From NCBI RefSeq assembly GCF_007830445.1, contig NZ_VLKR01000021.1, positions 1-64,000 of the forward strand: a DNA stretch of 64,000 bases, in the 5' to 3' direction. The notes under the pieces are model-generated. The model saw nothing but the letters and a program-made list of their open reading frames with translations, was not told the origin of the DNA and searched no databases. The translations under genes were made by a program, and so were the position numbers. The DNA is from Sphingobacterium siyangense (GTDB taxonomy: Bacteria; Bacteroidota; Bacteroidia; Sphingobacteriales; Sphingobacteriaceae). This document shows, one piece after another, positions 8,565-17,934 of the stretch. How positions within the stretch are numbered: position 1 is the stretch's first letter; the number at the start of each line of letters is the position of its first letter.

Positions 8565-9110
8565 TTATTTATCTATTTTTCCTTCATTTAGATGTATGGT
8601 TTTCAAAACAATTGGGAGATCTGAGAGTGTTTCTTGAAGAGGTATGAGATCTTCTGAATAACTTAAAAAAGTGCAACTAAAACTTGGGTCCAAGTAGGAA
8701 AAGAGAAGTTCGTCTATAGCGGTATACCAGTCTCTGTGACTTTGGTAGCTAAACATTTTCGTTAAAAAATCGGGAGGATATACTTCTAGACGATAATTAC
8801 AGGAGCAGTCAATCTCGTCGCTATGGTTCGGAAGAACATATTTTTTATTCTTTCTTCTTAATCCGGATTTGTTAAATATCAGCCAAGCAAGATCGATCGC
8901 TTTACCGAGTTCTAGATAAGCATGCGTTGAGTTAAAATCCTTACAGCGGATCTCTTTGCATAAACACATGTTGATAAAATGCAAGAAATTTTTACTGCAA
9001 TTTTTTTTATCCTCTGAAAAGTTTTTGAGGGTCAACAAGTGATTATTGAATTGGCCTTTACGGAGGTATCTAAATTCTCTCCATGTTATTTTTCTGCTTT
9101 TCTTTTTCAT
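8565..9110 (-). CDS. Unknown protein, paralogue of the next upstream gene
   Basis: 181 aa, soluble, basic N-terminus. I do not recognise the family. It shares a pattern with the 256-aa protein at 9398-10168: FRYLRKGQFNN near the N-terminus against FRYLSKDIVKN, and TKMFSYQSHRDWYTAIDELL against SKFFSYQSLQKWYQTMDDIM in the second half. The Cys-rich middle (CLCKEIRC, CSCNY) is not shared. It lies 23 bp upstream of the HEPN gene in the same orientation, so the two are probably one transcript. No catalytic motif is visible. Confidence 0.7.
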   Translation of the reverse strand: MKKKSRKITWREFRYLRKGQFNNHLLTLKNFSEDKKNCSKNFLHFINMCLCKEIRCKDFNSTHAYLELGKAIDLAWLIFNKSGLRRKNKKYVLPNHSDEIDCSCNYRLEVYPPDFLTKMFSYQSHRDWYTAIDELLFSYLDPSFSCTFLSYSEDLIPLQETLSDLPIVLKTIHLNEGKIDK

Positions 9111-9397
9111 CTTCTTAGGTTATTTGATTATCAATTGTTTTTTTGATTGAGTTATTTATACTACACCAGAGAGGCGCAGTTGAGCTGTAACTTTCTGAGT
9201 ACCTTCGTGGACGCACAAACTAGGTCTTTATTAAGCGCTGTTTTAAGCAATATTCAACGAGCCTAATGCCACTTATTAATTCCCCTCGTAATTACTCATG
9301 CATAGTTTATTTTTCAGCTGTATTCATGAATTCGTTGTATTTTGGTTGAATAAATTATGCGGATTTCATTGATCTTTAGTGCTTTAAAAGCGTTAGT
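9111..9397. other. Intergenic gap in the HEPN island
   Basis: About 290 bp without a convincing frame on either strand. It separates the two paralogous unknown genes and may hold the promoter of the 8565-9110 gene. I see no hairpin or repeat of note. Confidence 0.5.
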
Positions 9398-10168
9398 TTA
9401 TTGTTTCTGAGTTGCTACTTCGCTTACGGGGATTTCTGATATGTGTGAGTTTTGGCTGTCTTCAATATCATTGCTGTTTTCCTGCACTTCTTTTTGAGCA
9501 TATTTTTTATCAATACTTTCTTCTATGATTTGCCGTAATTTAGTTTTCTCTTTGGTAGACTGATGAGGTTCATCATTTATAGCTTTTACATAGCATGGAA
9601 CATTTAAGGATATTCCCTCATCTTCATAGATATAGTGTAGGGCGAATGCGAGTCGCATCAGCAATTCTCGTATGGCCATAATTTGATCGCCAAAATATTC
9701 GTAGTTACCTGAGTCGGATACCGTTAGATAGTGCATGATATCATCCATTGTTTGATACCATTTTTGAAGAGATTGGTATGAGAAAAACTTACTGATGGTG
9801 TCAGAAGGATCTATATGTCCGTTGGTCGTATATTCCAGTTTAAATAGATAATTGTGGTAGTCTTCTTTTGTCGAAAAGAAATTCAATGGCGTTTCTTGTA
9901 TAGAGAGTTGACATTGATGAAAAATTACAAAAGCCACTTCAATCTGTTTGATCATTTGTTTGCAATGATATCCGTTTTCAGCAAAATTGTGATCTGCCAT
10001 TTCGGGGACAGTTGCTGCGTTGACAAAAAGCTGAATATGATTCACCCAGTAAATAATATTTGTTTCATAGCGATAGAAATCCCTGATATAGATCATTGGA
10101 TTTTTGACTATATCCTTGCTTAAATAGCGAAAATGTTTCGCTTTTAGTTTCTTTTGCGTATTTTTCAT
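9398..10168 (-). CDS. Unknown protein of the HEPN island
   Basis: 256 aa. Family not recognised. It has a helical N-terminal and central part with the FFSYQSLQKWYQTMDDIM motif shared with its 181-aa neighbour, then a charged, low-complexity tail (about 205-256: EKTKLRQIIEESIDKKYAQK, then Glu/Ser/Asn-rich) that looks disordered. It is the most upstream gene of the minus-strand island and diverges from the HTH gene at 10353. With the paralogue and the HEPN protein it may form a three-gene accessory unit; that is inferred from position and paralogy only. Confidence 0.65.
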   Translation of the reverse strand: MKNTQKKLKAKHFRYLSKDIVKNPMIYIRDFYRYETNIIYWVNHIQLFVNAATVPEMADHNFAENGYHCKQMIKQIEVAFVIFHQCQLSIQETPLNFFSTKEDYHNYLFKLEYTTNGHIDPSDTISKFFSYQSLQKWYQTMDDIMHYLTVSDSGNYEYFGDQIMAIRELLMRLAFALHYIYEDEGISLNVPCYVKAINDEPHQSTKEKTKLRQIIEESIDKKYAQKEVQENSNDIEDSQNSHISEIPVSEVATQKQ

Positions 10169-10311
10169 CAGATTATATTTTTTTAGTTGATGAAACTGCT
10201 ACTTGGGCATATACCGATCTGTGCACTGATCTAAAGCCTTGTTGGTTTCATAAATTTTTTGGTTTGTAAAGTAGTTTATAATTGTCTTCGTTGACACTAA
10301 ATTAAGAACTA

Positions 10312-10353
10312 TTTTTCGGTAAAACAAATATTTTATATTAAAATTTTCGGTAA
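10312..10353. promoter_or_regulatory. Direct repeats in front of the HTH regulator
   Basis: TTTTCGGTAA occurs at 10313-10322 and again at 10344-10353, 31 bp apart (about three helical turns). The second copy runs into the ATG of the HTH gene. The position suits an autoregulatory operator. No protein has been tied to it. Confidence 0.4.
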
Positions 10354-10766
10354 TGAGTTCTATTTTGAAGAGAATTAAGATTGTTGCGGATAGGGAGGGG
10401 ATGAGTGTTTCAGCTTTTGAAGCTACAATAGGGGCCAGTAAAGGGGTTTTTACTCGTGCGCTTGCCAATGGAACTGATATACAATCTAAATGGCTAATAA
10501 ATCTTGTTGAAAAATATCCGCAATATTCTTCCGAGTGGTTGCTAAAGGGTGAAGGCGAGATGCTAAAGCCTAAGCTCGTATTAAAAGAAGAAGAGGAAAC
10601 TTATTTAACTCCCGAATTGGAGGGAATTACGAACTCTGTAATCAATAGTTTGAGACAGGTTATAGCTTCACAAAATATCACGATAAAATCTCAAGAGAAG
10701 ACAATTATGTCTTTGGAGAGATTATTGTCTTCATTGGAGCGGGAGATCGAATCCTTAAAGAATTAG
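10353..10766 (+). CDS. Small HTH protein with C-terminal coiled coil
   Basis: 137 aa. The N-terminal region (about 1-70) has the layout of phage-repressor-like HTH domains of Bacteroidota: RIKIVADREGMSVSAFEATI, then GASKGVFTRAL, then PQYSSEWLLKGEGEM. The C-terminal 45 residues (SQEKTIMSLERLLSSLEREI) form a heptad coiled coil, probably for dimerisation. No S24 peptidase domain is present. It diverges from the island genes, so it may control them. The next gene is a clear paralogue, 34 bp away on the same strand. Confidence 0.75.
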   Translation: MSSILKRIKIVADREGMSVSAFEATIGASKGVFTRALANGTDIQSKWLINLVEKYPQYSSEWLLKGEGEMLKPKLVLKEEEETYLTPELEGITNSVINSLRQVIASQNITIKSQEKTIMSLERLLSSLEREIESLKN

Positions 10767-10800
10767 TAATTAATCGACGATTTTTAAAAGGGACCTATAG

Positions 10801-11181
10801 GTGAATGTAAAGGAACGAGTGCTGCTTATTGCTGAAACCAAAGGGATCAGCAAAACCGAATTTTTCAAAGATGTGCAACTTTCCTATGCAAACTTTAAGG
10901 GAGGGCAGAAAAATACGGCACTCAGTTCCGATGCCATGGTTGCTATACTGTCTAAACATCCCGACATTAGTCCGGCCTGGTTACTCATGGGCGAAGGAAC
11001 TATGATGCGGAAGGATGATAGGGATGTAGTCAGTGCCCCGTCTGCCGAAGCCGCTCCTGTCACCACCGAAGGCCTCGGAATTTATAAGCAGCTGGTCAAT
11101 GCCTTAGAGCAAACAGTCAAGGCACAGGAAAAAACAATCCAGTCATTGGAAGGACAGGTGAGTTTATTGCAGCGCAAATAG
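10801..11181 (+). CDS. Second small HTH/coiled-coil protein, paralogue of the preceding one
   Basis: 126 aa, GTG start (no in-frame ATG further up). Same architecture as the gene before it: an HTH-like N-terminus (ERVLLIAETKGISKTEFFKD), the conserved DISPAWLLMGEGTMMRKDD block matching YSSEWLLKGEGEMLKP, and a short coiled coil (KAQEKTIQSLEGQVSLLQRK) matching its paralogue. An Ala/Val-rich linker (SAPSAEAAPVTTEG) joins the two. The tandem pair probably arose by duplication; they could form heterodimers or bind different operators. No DNA target is known. Confidence 0.72.
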   Translation: MNVKERVLLIAETKGISKTEFFKDVQLSYANFKGGQKNTALSSDAMVAILSKHPDISPAWLLMGEGTMMRKDDRDVVSAPSAEAAPVTTEGLGIYKQLVNALEQTVKAQEKTIQSLEGQVSLLQRK

Positions 11182-11397
11182 CCATATCGCGTAGTTTAGA
11201 AACCTGATCGTTTCCTACCTCAAAAAATACCTGATTCCGGTGATTTCATTGGCCTCCTTTTTGTTTTAATTTCGTTATTGAAAAGGTGTTTGTTTTACCA
11301 GCATCTGGGAAGGCTTCTGTTGCATTTATGATGTCTCGTTCCCTGCTGTTGATCGCAATGGAACGATCGCTAGTCATGTATTCAAAGAATTAATTTT

Positions 11398-12618
11398 ATG
11401 TCAAAAAAAGGATTACTTATACTGTGCTTTTTTGTTAGTTGGTTTGTGCATCACGCAGTAGCACAGCCAGCGGGTCAACGGCCAATGTATACCTCAACAT
11501 GGGGGCACCTCTACTGTGAAGCAGGAAATAATAAAGATCTCTTAGGTGTTTTTCCGACCGAGGCACCTGTCTACCTGCTAGATTCCACCAGTACACAATA
11601 TAAGGTGCAGGTGAGTAATGGGGATATCGGTTATATTGACCGTCAGCCTTTGACAAGTGCAATGTTCGGAAAGAGATCTGCCGGAGAGCCAAGGCAATAT
11701 TTCTATCGTGGAATAACAGAAGCCCAATGCCCACATTTCTATGTACAGGTTGCTCAATTGCGCGTGCGTCAATCACCGACAACAGCAAGTCTTGCCGTAC
11801 GTCGAGCCGGACTCAATGAAATGGTATGTATCGATTATGTGCCGCTCTACACAGATGGATGGGTCTACATTGGAGACCACTTTCATGAAAGTCCAGAATA
11901 TATTCAGATGAAATTTTTGGGGTCTGAACTAACGTATGACAAAGTGCTAAAAGAATATCTGGCCGTAAAAGGAAAGGACCAGGAGAAAGAGCTGGCAGCA
12001 GCCGGCCGCCTGCGTGAAATCGGCTGGACCAAGTATCCTAAATTGAAACAGGCCCTTACCTATTGGAAGGAATCCTATACTCAAGCGGGAAAAGTGGATC
12101 CTAAGGTAGATATCGATTTTGAATTACTATTGGCCAATAGATTCCAAAATGAGCTCCAGTCCGAAGCCTATGCAAAGAAACTGAAAGCGTTGAACTTCCA
12201 TTTCGAATGGAAAGGAGTGTCGTTATCTGACGGCAAGATTACGGATGTGCAGATGAAGCAACTGGCTTTACAACGAGTTTCCGAAATCCCCGATATGCCC
12301 GAATGTGGTTGGGAGCCGCGGTATTACTATAAATCACCGAATATGATCGTTGCCTTCGAAGAAAACTATAAAGGGAAAGTGGTCGGAAGCTTGTACAAGC
12401 TATCTTTTAGCGATGGTGAGGCTATTGTGTTAGGTGATCAGCGAATGGATGCCAATTACGCAGAAAAAGACTTTGTAAGCCACTTTGGTGAACTGCTTTC
12501 GGCAGATTGGATTTCAACGCCACATGTTTACCATATTCAAAATGGCGATGCCGGATTATTTATCTTCAGATTTGTCGATGGAAAACTGGCCAGCTATGAG
12601 TGCATGTATTATTGTTAA
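11398..12618 (+). CDS. Secreted protein with SH3-like repeats, function unknown
   Basis: 406 aa. A signal peptide (MSKKGLLILCFFVSWFVHHA, cleavage after VAQ) sends it to the periplasm or outside. Two SH3b-like stretches follow, about residues 30-75 (YLLDSTSTQYKVQVSNGDIG) and 105-160 (VAQLRVRQSPTTASLAVRRA, then GWVYIGD). The C-terminal half (about 190-406) has no family I recognise. Bacterial SH3b domains often bind cell-wall material, but nothing here proves that. It converges with lipB across a strong terminator. Confidence 0.75.
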   Translation: MSKKGLLILCFFVSWFVHHAVAQPAGQRPMYTSTWGHLYCEAGNNKDLLGVFPTEAPVYLLDSTSTQYKVQVSNGDIGYIDRQPLTSAMFGKRSAGEPRQYFYRGITEAQCPHFYVQVAQLRVRQSPTTASLAVRRAGLNEMVCIDYVPLYTDGWVYIGDHFHESPEYIQMKFLGSELTYDKVLKEYLAVKGKDQEKELAAAGRLREIGWTKYPKLKQALTYWKESYTQAGKVDPKVDIDFELLLANRFQNELQSEAYAKKLKALNFHFEWKGVSLSDGKITDVQMKQLALQRVSEIPDMPECGWEPRYYYKSPNMIVAFEENYKGKVVGSLYKLSFSDGEAIVLGDQRMDANYAEKDFVSHFGELLSADWISTPHVYHIQNGDAGLFIFRFVDGKLASYECMYYC

Positions 12619-12734
12619 TACTCTGAAATTGTGTCGGGTTCATGTATAGACTTCCAAGCATTTGAAAATGTCCTTCGTTTGTGATGTTCGCAAGGATTTT
12701 ATGAACGAGGAGGAACAGGTATGCTTAAAAAAAT

Positions 12735-12779
12735 AAGGCCCTTTGAAGGGGAATTAAAACTCCGCTTTCAAAGGGCCTT
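12735..12779. terminator. Bidirectional Rho-independent terminator
   Basis: Perfect 13-bp stem (AAGGCCCTTTGAA / TTCAAAGGGCCTT) with a 19-nt loop, A-rich before and T-rich after, between the converging secreted-protein gene and lipB. Confidence 0.85.
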
Positions 12780-12800
12780 TATATGTTATTGAAATCTTGA

Positions 12801-13496
12801 TCAGAAGACTTGCATCTCAAAGAGTTGCGCAATATGTCCTTTCAATTTTTCTTTCACGTCTTCCATATCGACTTCCTTGCCAAGTTCCCGTTTTAAAGAC
12901 GTTACATCCTTATCGTCGATGCCGCAAGGAATGATGTTGCCAAAATAGTCAAGGTCTGTGTTGACATTGAATGCAAAACCATGCATGGTCACCCAGCGTG
13001 AAGCGCGAACGCCCATTGCGCAGATCTTGCGTGCGGTTGGTTTATCCGGTTCTATCCATACCCCGGTAAATCCAGGATATCTCCCGGCTTCGATTCCGTA
13101 ATCAGCACAGGTCAGTATGATGGCCTCTTCCAATGTACGCAGATAAAGATGTATATCGGTAAAGAAGTTGTCGAGATCCAGGATCGGGTAACCGACAATC
13201 TGTCCCGGACCGTGATAGGTAATGTCGCCACCACGGTTGATCTTGTAGAATTTGGCCTCTTTCTCTTCGAGCCCTTTTTCATCTAACAGCAAGTATTCCT
13301 CATGTCCGCTTTTCCCCAAGGTATACACATGGGGATGTGCTGTAAAGATCAAGTAATTCGGGGTACTCGTTGCTGTGGCGTTGACTCTATTGTCGTGCTT
13401 AATGTCCAATACTCCCTTAAAGATGGCTTCTTGTCTGTCCCAGGCTTCTTGGTAATCGACAAGACCCCAATCTTGAAACTGTACCTCTTTGTTCAT
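12801..13496 (-). CDS. lipB: Octanoyl-[acyl-carrier protein]:protein N-octanoyltransferase
   Basis: 231 aa from ATG 13496. Moves octanoyl groups from acyl-ACP to the lipoyl domains of 2-oxoacid dehydrogenases and GcvH, the first step of lipoate synthesis. Signatures: RGGDITYHGPGQIVGYPILD (substrate pocket), the catalytic Lys in ARKICAMGVRASRWVTMHGF and the catalytic Cys in IIPCGIDDKDVTSL. The frame stays open to 13535, but the residues before MNKEVQFQDWG are not family-like, so the shorter start is chosen. hflX lies 60 bp upstream on the same strand and may be co-transcribed. Confidence 0.95.
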   Translation of the reverse strand: MNKEVQFQDWGLVDYQEAWDRQEAIFKGVLDIKHDNRVNATATSTPNYLIFTAHPHVYTLGKSGHEEYLLLDEKGLEEKEAKFYKINRGGDITYHGPGQIVGYPILDLDNFFTDIHLYLRTLEEAIILTCADYGIEAGRYPGFTGVWIEPDKPTARKICAMGVRASRWVTMHGFAFNVNTDLDYFGNIIPCGIDDKDVTSLKRELGKEVDMEDVKEKLKGHIAQLFEMQVF

Positions 13497-13556
13497 TTTG
13501 TATTTTTTTAAGCTGTGAATGGACATAAGGCCCATTCACAGCATTGTTTGTCAAAA

Positions 13557-14747
13557 TTAATACAATAAGTTATTGTATGGGTAACGTTCATTGTGCATCT
13601 TCACAATGATATCGTAAAGTTTTTGTTTGAACTCTTCGATATTCGTTTTATTTGTTGCTGACAGAAAGATTGCAGGATCTGAATTTTTTGCCATCCAGGA
13701 ATTACGGAAATCATCCAATGTTACCTCGATCTCCTCGCCATCGTGTCCTTCTTCGACGGCCGGTTTATAAAGGTCAATTTTGTTGAACACCGTAATCACC
13801 GGTTTGTCCAGCGCTTTAAGGTCCTTCAATGTTTCGTTTACCGCCTGGATATGATCTTCAAAATTCGGATGCGAGATGTCGACGACGTGAATCAGGACAT
13901 CGGCTTCCCGTACTTCATCCAATGTGGATTTGAAGCATTCCACCAAGTGATGTGGCAGTTTGCGGATAAAACCAACGGTATCTGAAAGCAAAAAGGGAAG
14001 GTTGTCGATAACAACTTTACGTACTGTCGTATCTAATGTCGCGAAAAGTTTGTTCTCGATCAAGACGTCAGACTTGGAGATCATGTTCATGATCGTCGAT
14101 TTTCCGACGTTGGTATAACCTACAAGGGCTACGCGGATCATCTCACCACGGTTTTTTCGTTGTGTCTCGTTTTGCTTGTCGATTGCTTTTAGGCGTTCTT
14201 TGAACAAGGAAATTTTGTCCAAGATGATCCGTCTATCGGTCTCGATCTGCGATTCACCCGGACCACGCATACCGATACCCCCGCGCTGACGTTCCAAGTG
14301 GGTCCACATACGGGTCAATCGTGGTAAAAGGTATTGCAGCTGTGCCAGTTCCACCTGTGTCTTCGCCTGCGCAGTTTTGGCATGTCGGGCAAAGATGTCT
14401 AGGATGAGATTGGAGCGGTCCAATATCTTGCGTTTCAGTTCTTTTTCAATATTACGCAACTGTGAAGGTGAAAGCTCATCGTCGAAAACAACAATGTCAA
14501 TTTCTTCGGCTTCAACATATGCTTTTATTTCTTCCAGCTTTCCACTACCGACAAATGTAGCGCGATCGGGGAAACCTAGTTTTTGTGTAAACATACCTTT
14601 GGTCTCGCCTCCGGCAGTCTGCACCAAAAATTCAAGTTCCTCCAAGTATTCTTTTGCTTTTGTCTCCGTCACACTTGGCGTGATGACACTCACCAAGACG
14701 GCTGTTTCGGGTTTTATAGCTGTATCGTGTATTTTAAATCTGGCCAT
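13557..14747 (-). CDS. hflX: GTPase HflX (ribosome rescue/splitting factor)
   Basis: 396 aa. HflX binds 50S or stalled 70S ribosomes and splits them under stress, driven by GTP. The N-terminal HflX domain (FVGSGKLEEIKAYVEAEEID, DDELSPSQLRNIEKEL) precedes the linker helices with RGGIGMRGPGESQIETDRR. The G domain has G1 GYTNVGKST (about 210-218), G3 DTVGF, G4 NKID and G5 SATN. All are intact. The coding sequence is directly upstream of lipB. Confidence 0.96.
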   Translation of the reverse strand: MARFKIHDTAIKPETAVLVSVITPSVTETKAKEYLEELEFLVQTAGGETKGMFTQKLGFPDRATFVGSGKLEEIKAYVEAEEIDIVVFDDELSPSQLRNIEKELKRKILDRSNLILDIFARHAKTAQAKTQVELAQLQYLLPRLTRMWTHLERQRGGIGMRGPGESQIETDRRIILDKISLFKERLKAIDKQNETQRKNRGEMIRVALVGYTNVGKSTIMNMISKSDVLIENKLFATLDTTVRKVVIDNLPFLLSDTVGFIRKLPHHLVECFKSTLDEVREADVLIHVVDISHPNFEDHIQAVNETLKDLKALDKPVITVFNKIDLYKPAVEEGHDGEEIEVTLDDFRNSWMAKNSDPAIFLSATNKTNIEEFKQKLYDIIVKMHNERYPYNNLLY

Positions 14748-15205
14748 TTTGTACTATTAAGTCTTTCAAGTGAAGTCGATAAGTCTTCAAGCCTGCAATG
14801 TGCGCTATTGCCTACCTCTTGTTATACGTTCACTTTTTAATTATTTTCAACGAGCTCGCAAGCTCGGTTTTTGGATGCCGGTTATGACATAATTCTCCAT
14901 TAACCAATAAATTTCCTGTGATTTGCTTACCAGGGCAACTCAAAATATGTAAGCGTTCGGTCGCCATCTTTTGCCTAGTAAAAGAAGGGATATTTTCTAT
15001 ATCATGTTCATAATGATGCAAAAGTAAATAAATTTGGTTTTATATACAAAAAAGATAAATTGTCTTCAAGCGCTAATTAACAACAATTCGTATCTTATTT
15101 ATGTTGACGAACGGCCTTTAGATTCCAATGCGCTCTGTTTATTCACTTAAACACCTTATCGATTTATTTGCTGGTCCCGTTTTTTTTCGCGAAAATGACA
15201 TGCGG
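14748..15205. other. Intergenic region between recG and hflX
   Basis: About 458 bp. A 63-codon minus-strand frame (14830-15021) has no family I know and is not called. A short inverted repeat (CGAGCTCGCAAGCTCG, 14850-14865) could end a transcript. Otherwise AT-rich, with the promoter for hflX presumably inside. Confidence 0.4.
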
Positions 15206-17311
15206 TTAAGAAATCTTGTCCCAAGCAATGCCATCTGATTTTCTGGCGAGGAAGCTTCGTAGCAATTGATTCTTTTCGCTTTGTAGTGTTGGGTCTTCTT
15301 TGAAGATCTCAATGACGGTGTTACGGCATTCAGTAAGCAATGCCTGATCTGTTGCTAGGTTCGCCATCTTGAGGTCAAGTACACCCGATTGTTGGGTGCC
15401 CGATATATCGCCCGGACCACGCAGCTGCAGATCTACCTCTGCAATTTCAAACCCGTCATTGGTACGCACCATCGTATCTAGCCTTAACCTTCCTTCTTTG
15501 CTCAGCTTATTGCCCGACATCAGGATACAGAAAGACTGTTCGGCACCACGGCCTACGCGGCCACGCAATTGGTGCAGCTGGGATAGCCCAAAACGTTCGG
15601 AATTTTCAATGACCATGACCGAGGCATTGGGAACATTAACTCCAACCTCGATAACGGTGGTGGCAACCATGATCTGTGTTTCATGTTTGACAAAACGTTG
15701 CATCTCAAAGTCTTTATCTTTTACGGGCATCTTGCCGTGAACAATACTGATCTTGTATTGTGGCAGTGGAAATTCGCGTTGCAAGTTCTCAAGGCCTGCT
15801 TCCAGGTAAATCAGGTCCAGTTTTTCGCTTTCCTTGATGAGGGGATAGACCAGGTAGACCTGCCTACCCTTGGCGATCTCCTCGCGCATGAAGCCAAACA
15901 TCCTTAGGCGTGAACTTTCAAAAAAGTGAACGGTCTTGATTGGTTTACGACCAGCAGGTAATTCGTCTATCACGGAGATGTCCAAGTCGCCGTACATGGT
16001 CATGGCCAATGTCCGTGGAATAGGTGTGGCTGTCATAACCAGCATGTGTGGTGGAATGACATTCTTTCGCCAGAGTTTGGCCCGTTGTTCCACGCCAAAG
16101 CGGTGCTGCTCGTCAATAACAACGAAGCCCAGGTTCTTGAACTGCACCTTATCCTCGATCAGGGCATGGGTACCAATCAAAATATCTAAGCTACCATCTT
16201 CCAGTGCCTGGTGGATCAAACGGCGTTCCTTTGTGCTTGTGGAGCCTGTAAGTAGCTTGATATTGACGATGTCATCGCCTACGAGCTGCTTTAGTCCATG
16301 ATAATGTTGTGTCGCCAGGATTTCTGTTGGTGCCATCATACAGGCCTGAAATCCATTGTCGACAGCAAGCAGCATGCTCATGAGGGCAACAACTGTTTTC
16401 CCGGAGCCAACATCGCCCTGCACAAGCCGGTTCATCTGCGCCCCTGTATTGGTATCTATACGGATTTCCTTCACAACGCGCTTCTGCGCTCCGGTCAACG
16501 GGAACGGAAGACGCTCATTAAAGAACGTGTTGAATTTTTCACCGACTTTATTGAAGCGCTGGCCTCTAAACTTCTGGGTATTGAGCTGTTTGTTGTTGAG
16601 CAACTTGAGCTGAATAAAAAATAGCTCTTCAAACTTGATGCGTTTAATCGCTTGGTTCAGCTCCTTTTGATCGCTTGGAAAGTGTATGGATGCGAAAGCC
16701 TGCTGTCGCGATATGAGGCCATGTTTAGTGAGGACATCCTGAGGAAGGGATTCGCCTATAGTGCGAAATACGGTTTCCAATGCAGTCTGCTGTAGCCGCT
16801 GTATTCCCTTGGCATCAAGGTTGAATTTTTTGAGTTTCTCCGTTGAAGAATATACAGGCTGTAAGCTCATATTGCCGACCTGTTTTACCTGCGGGTTGTA
16901 CAGGTCCATTTCGGGATGAGTAATGGATAGCTGTCCATTAAATTCGCTCGGCTTGCCATAAATAATATAGGCGGAACCAACTTTCAATGATTTTTGAAGC
17001 CATGGGATGGACTGAAACCAAACGAGTTCCATGGAGCCGGTCTCATCCTTGAATGAACCGACAAGACGTTTCGTTCTTTTCTCGCCCACGAGCTGTAGTG
17101 ATACTAGGCGGCCAAGCACCTGTGCCGCCATCATATCGGGATGAAGTTTCCTGATTTTATGGAATTCCGTACGGTCGATATAACGGAAAGGGTATTGTGT
17201 CAGTAGATCACCAATGGTAAATACCTGCAGCTCTTTTTTGAGCACATCCGCCTTTTGTGGACCTACACCTTTGAGGTATTCTATGGGGGTAATTAAACTT
17301 AATTCAGCCAT
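15206..17311 (-). CDS. recG: ATP-dependent DNA helicase RecG
   Basis: 701 aa, full length. RecG remodels stalled forks and Holliday junctions. The N-terminal wedge/OB domain (about 60-170, including GSFKDETGSMELVWFQSIPW) is followed by SF2 motifs: I RLVQGDVGSGKTVVALMS, II VVIDEQHRFGVEQR (the DEQH typical of RecG), III TATPIPRTLAMT, V VATTVIEVGVNVPNAS and VI LSQLHQLRGRVGRG, then the C-terminal TRG-like hairpin region (DLQLRGPGDISGTQQSG). All key residues are present. It is apparently a single-gene unit. Confidence 0.97.
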   Translation of the reverse strand: MAELSLITPIEYLKGVGPQKADVLKKELQVFTIGDLLTQYPFRYIDRTEFHKIRKLHPDMMAAQVLGRLVSLQLVGEKRTKRLVGSFKDETGSMELVWFQSIPWLQKSLKVGSAYIIYGKPSEFNGQLSITHPEMDLYNPQVKQVGNMSLQPVYSSTEKLKKFNLDAKGIQRLQQTALETVFRTIGESLPQDVLTKHGLISRQQAFASIHFPSDQKELNQAIKRIKFEELFFIQLKLLNNKQLNTQKFRGQRFNKVGEKFNTFFNERLPFPLTGAQKRVVKEIRIDTNTGAQMNRLVQGDVGSGKTVVALMSMLLAVDNGFQACMMAPTEILATQHYHGLKQLVGDDIVNIKLLTGSTSTKERRLIHQALEDGSLDILIGTHALIEDKVQFKNLGFVVIDEQHRFGVEQRAKLWRKNVIPPHMLVMTATPIPRTLAMTMYGDLDISVIDELPAGRKPIKTVHFFESSRLRMFGFMREEIAKGRQVYLVYPLIKESEKLDLIYLEAGLENLQREFPLPQYKISIVHGKMPVKDKDFEMQRFVKHETQIMVATTVIEVGVNVPNASVMVIENSERFGLSQLHQLRGRVGRGAEQSFCILMSGNKLSKEGRLRLDTMVRTNDGFEIAEVDLQLRGPGDISGTQQSGVLDLKMANLATDQALLTECRNTVIEIFKEDPTLQSEKNQLLRSFLARKSDGIAWDKIS

Positions 17312-17376
17312 TCTTCTAGAATGGCTAAATTACGAAAAATTTATGCGTTTAGGGAGCCGCTTCTTGGGTAACCTCG

Positions 17377-17802
17377 CTATTTTGAAGCGGGTTCTTCATA
17401 TTTAATGGCTGCTTTTCCTTCTTGACAGATCACGGTCAATGGTTTGCGATAAGGTATACAAGTTATTCTGGGCGCCATCATTGGCTGGTATATTTCCATT
17501 AGTCGGTTGTTGTCATGGATCATATTTTGCAAGGTTATTTTGTCAACGGATTTATGGTAGGGAATGTAACTTGTTCCGCAGACTGTCTGTATTGCTATCA
17601 TTTCCCATTCCGTCGCATCATTGCATGCTTTGGGACTAGCAAAGGCAACGATTTTCTCGTATTTTTCATTGGATAGGGACTCGAGTTCCTTTTCTGTTTT
17701 GTCTTTTTAGGGATTTTCTAAATGTGATTCTGATTTACAAACAATAAATAGCATGCAACATGCCAAGAGAGTGGTTATACCCAAAATGGAAAGATTTTTC
17801 AT
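17377..17802 (-). pseudogene. Small lipoprotein gene with one in-frame stop
   Basis: Reading from ATG 17802 gives MKNLSILGITTLLACCMLFI, a lipoprotein-type signal, then HLENP followed by TAA (17707-17709). The same frame then continues for about 109 codons (KDKTEKELESLSNEKYEKIV onward; later ATEWEMIAIQTVCGTSYIPY and a TCIPYRKPLTVICQEGKAAI tail) to a stop at 17377. The part after the stop has a conserved-looking pattern of Cys residues, so the TAA is probably a nonsense mutation in a once-intact gene of about 141 codons. An internal ATG at 17601 could still make a 74-aa signal-less fragment. I do not know the family's function. Confidence 0.7.
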
Positions 17803-17934
17803 AATGTTCTTCTTGGTTTTCTAACTAAACGGGTAATTCCTGATGATTGCTACAGAAGATTTCTATTAAGTTTTTGTTAAGAGACGTTTGATTTTGAAAG
17901 GTATTACAGAAGATTTCTGTTGTATTGAAGGTTT

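Noticed and set aside
14830..15021. 63-codon minus-strand frame between recG and hflX
   Set aside because: No recognisable family, signal or good start context; compositionally possible by chance.
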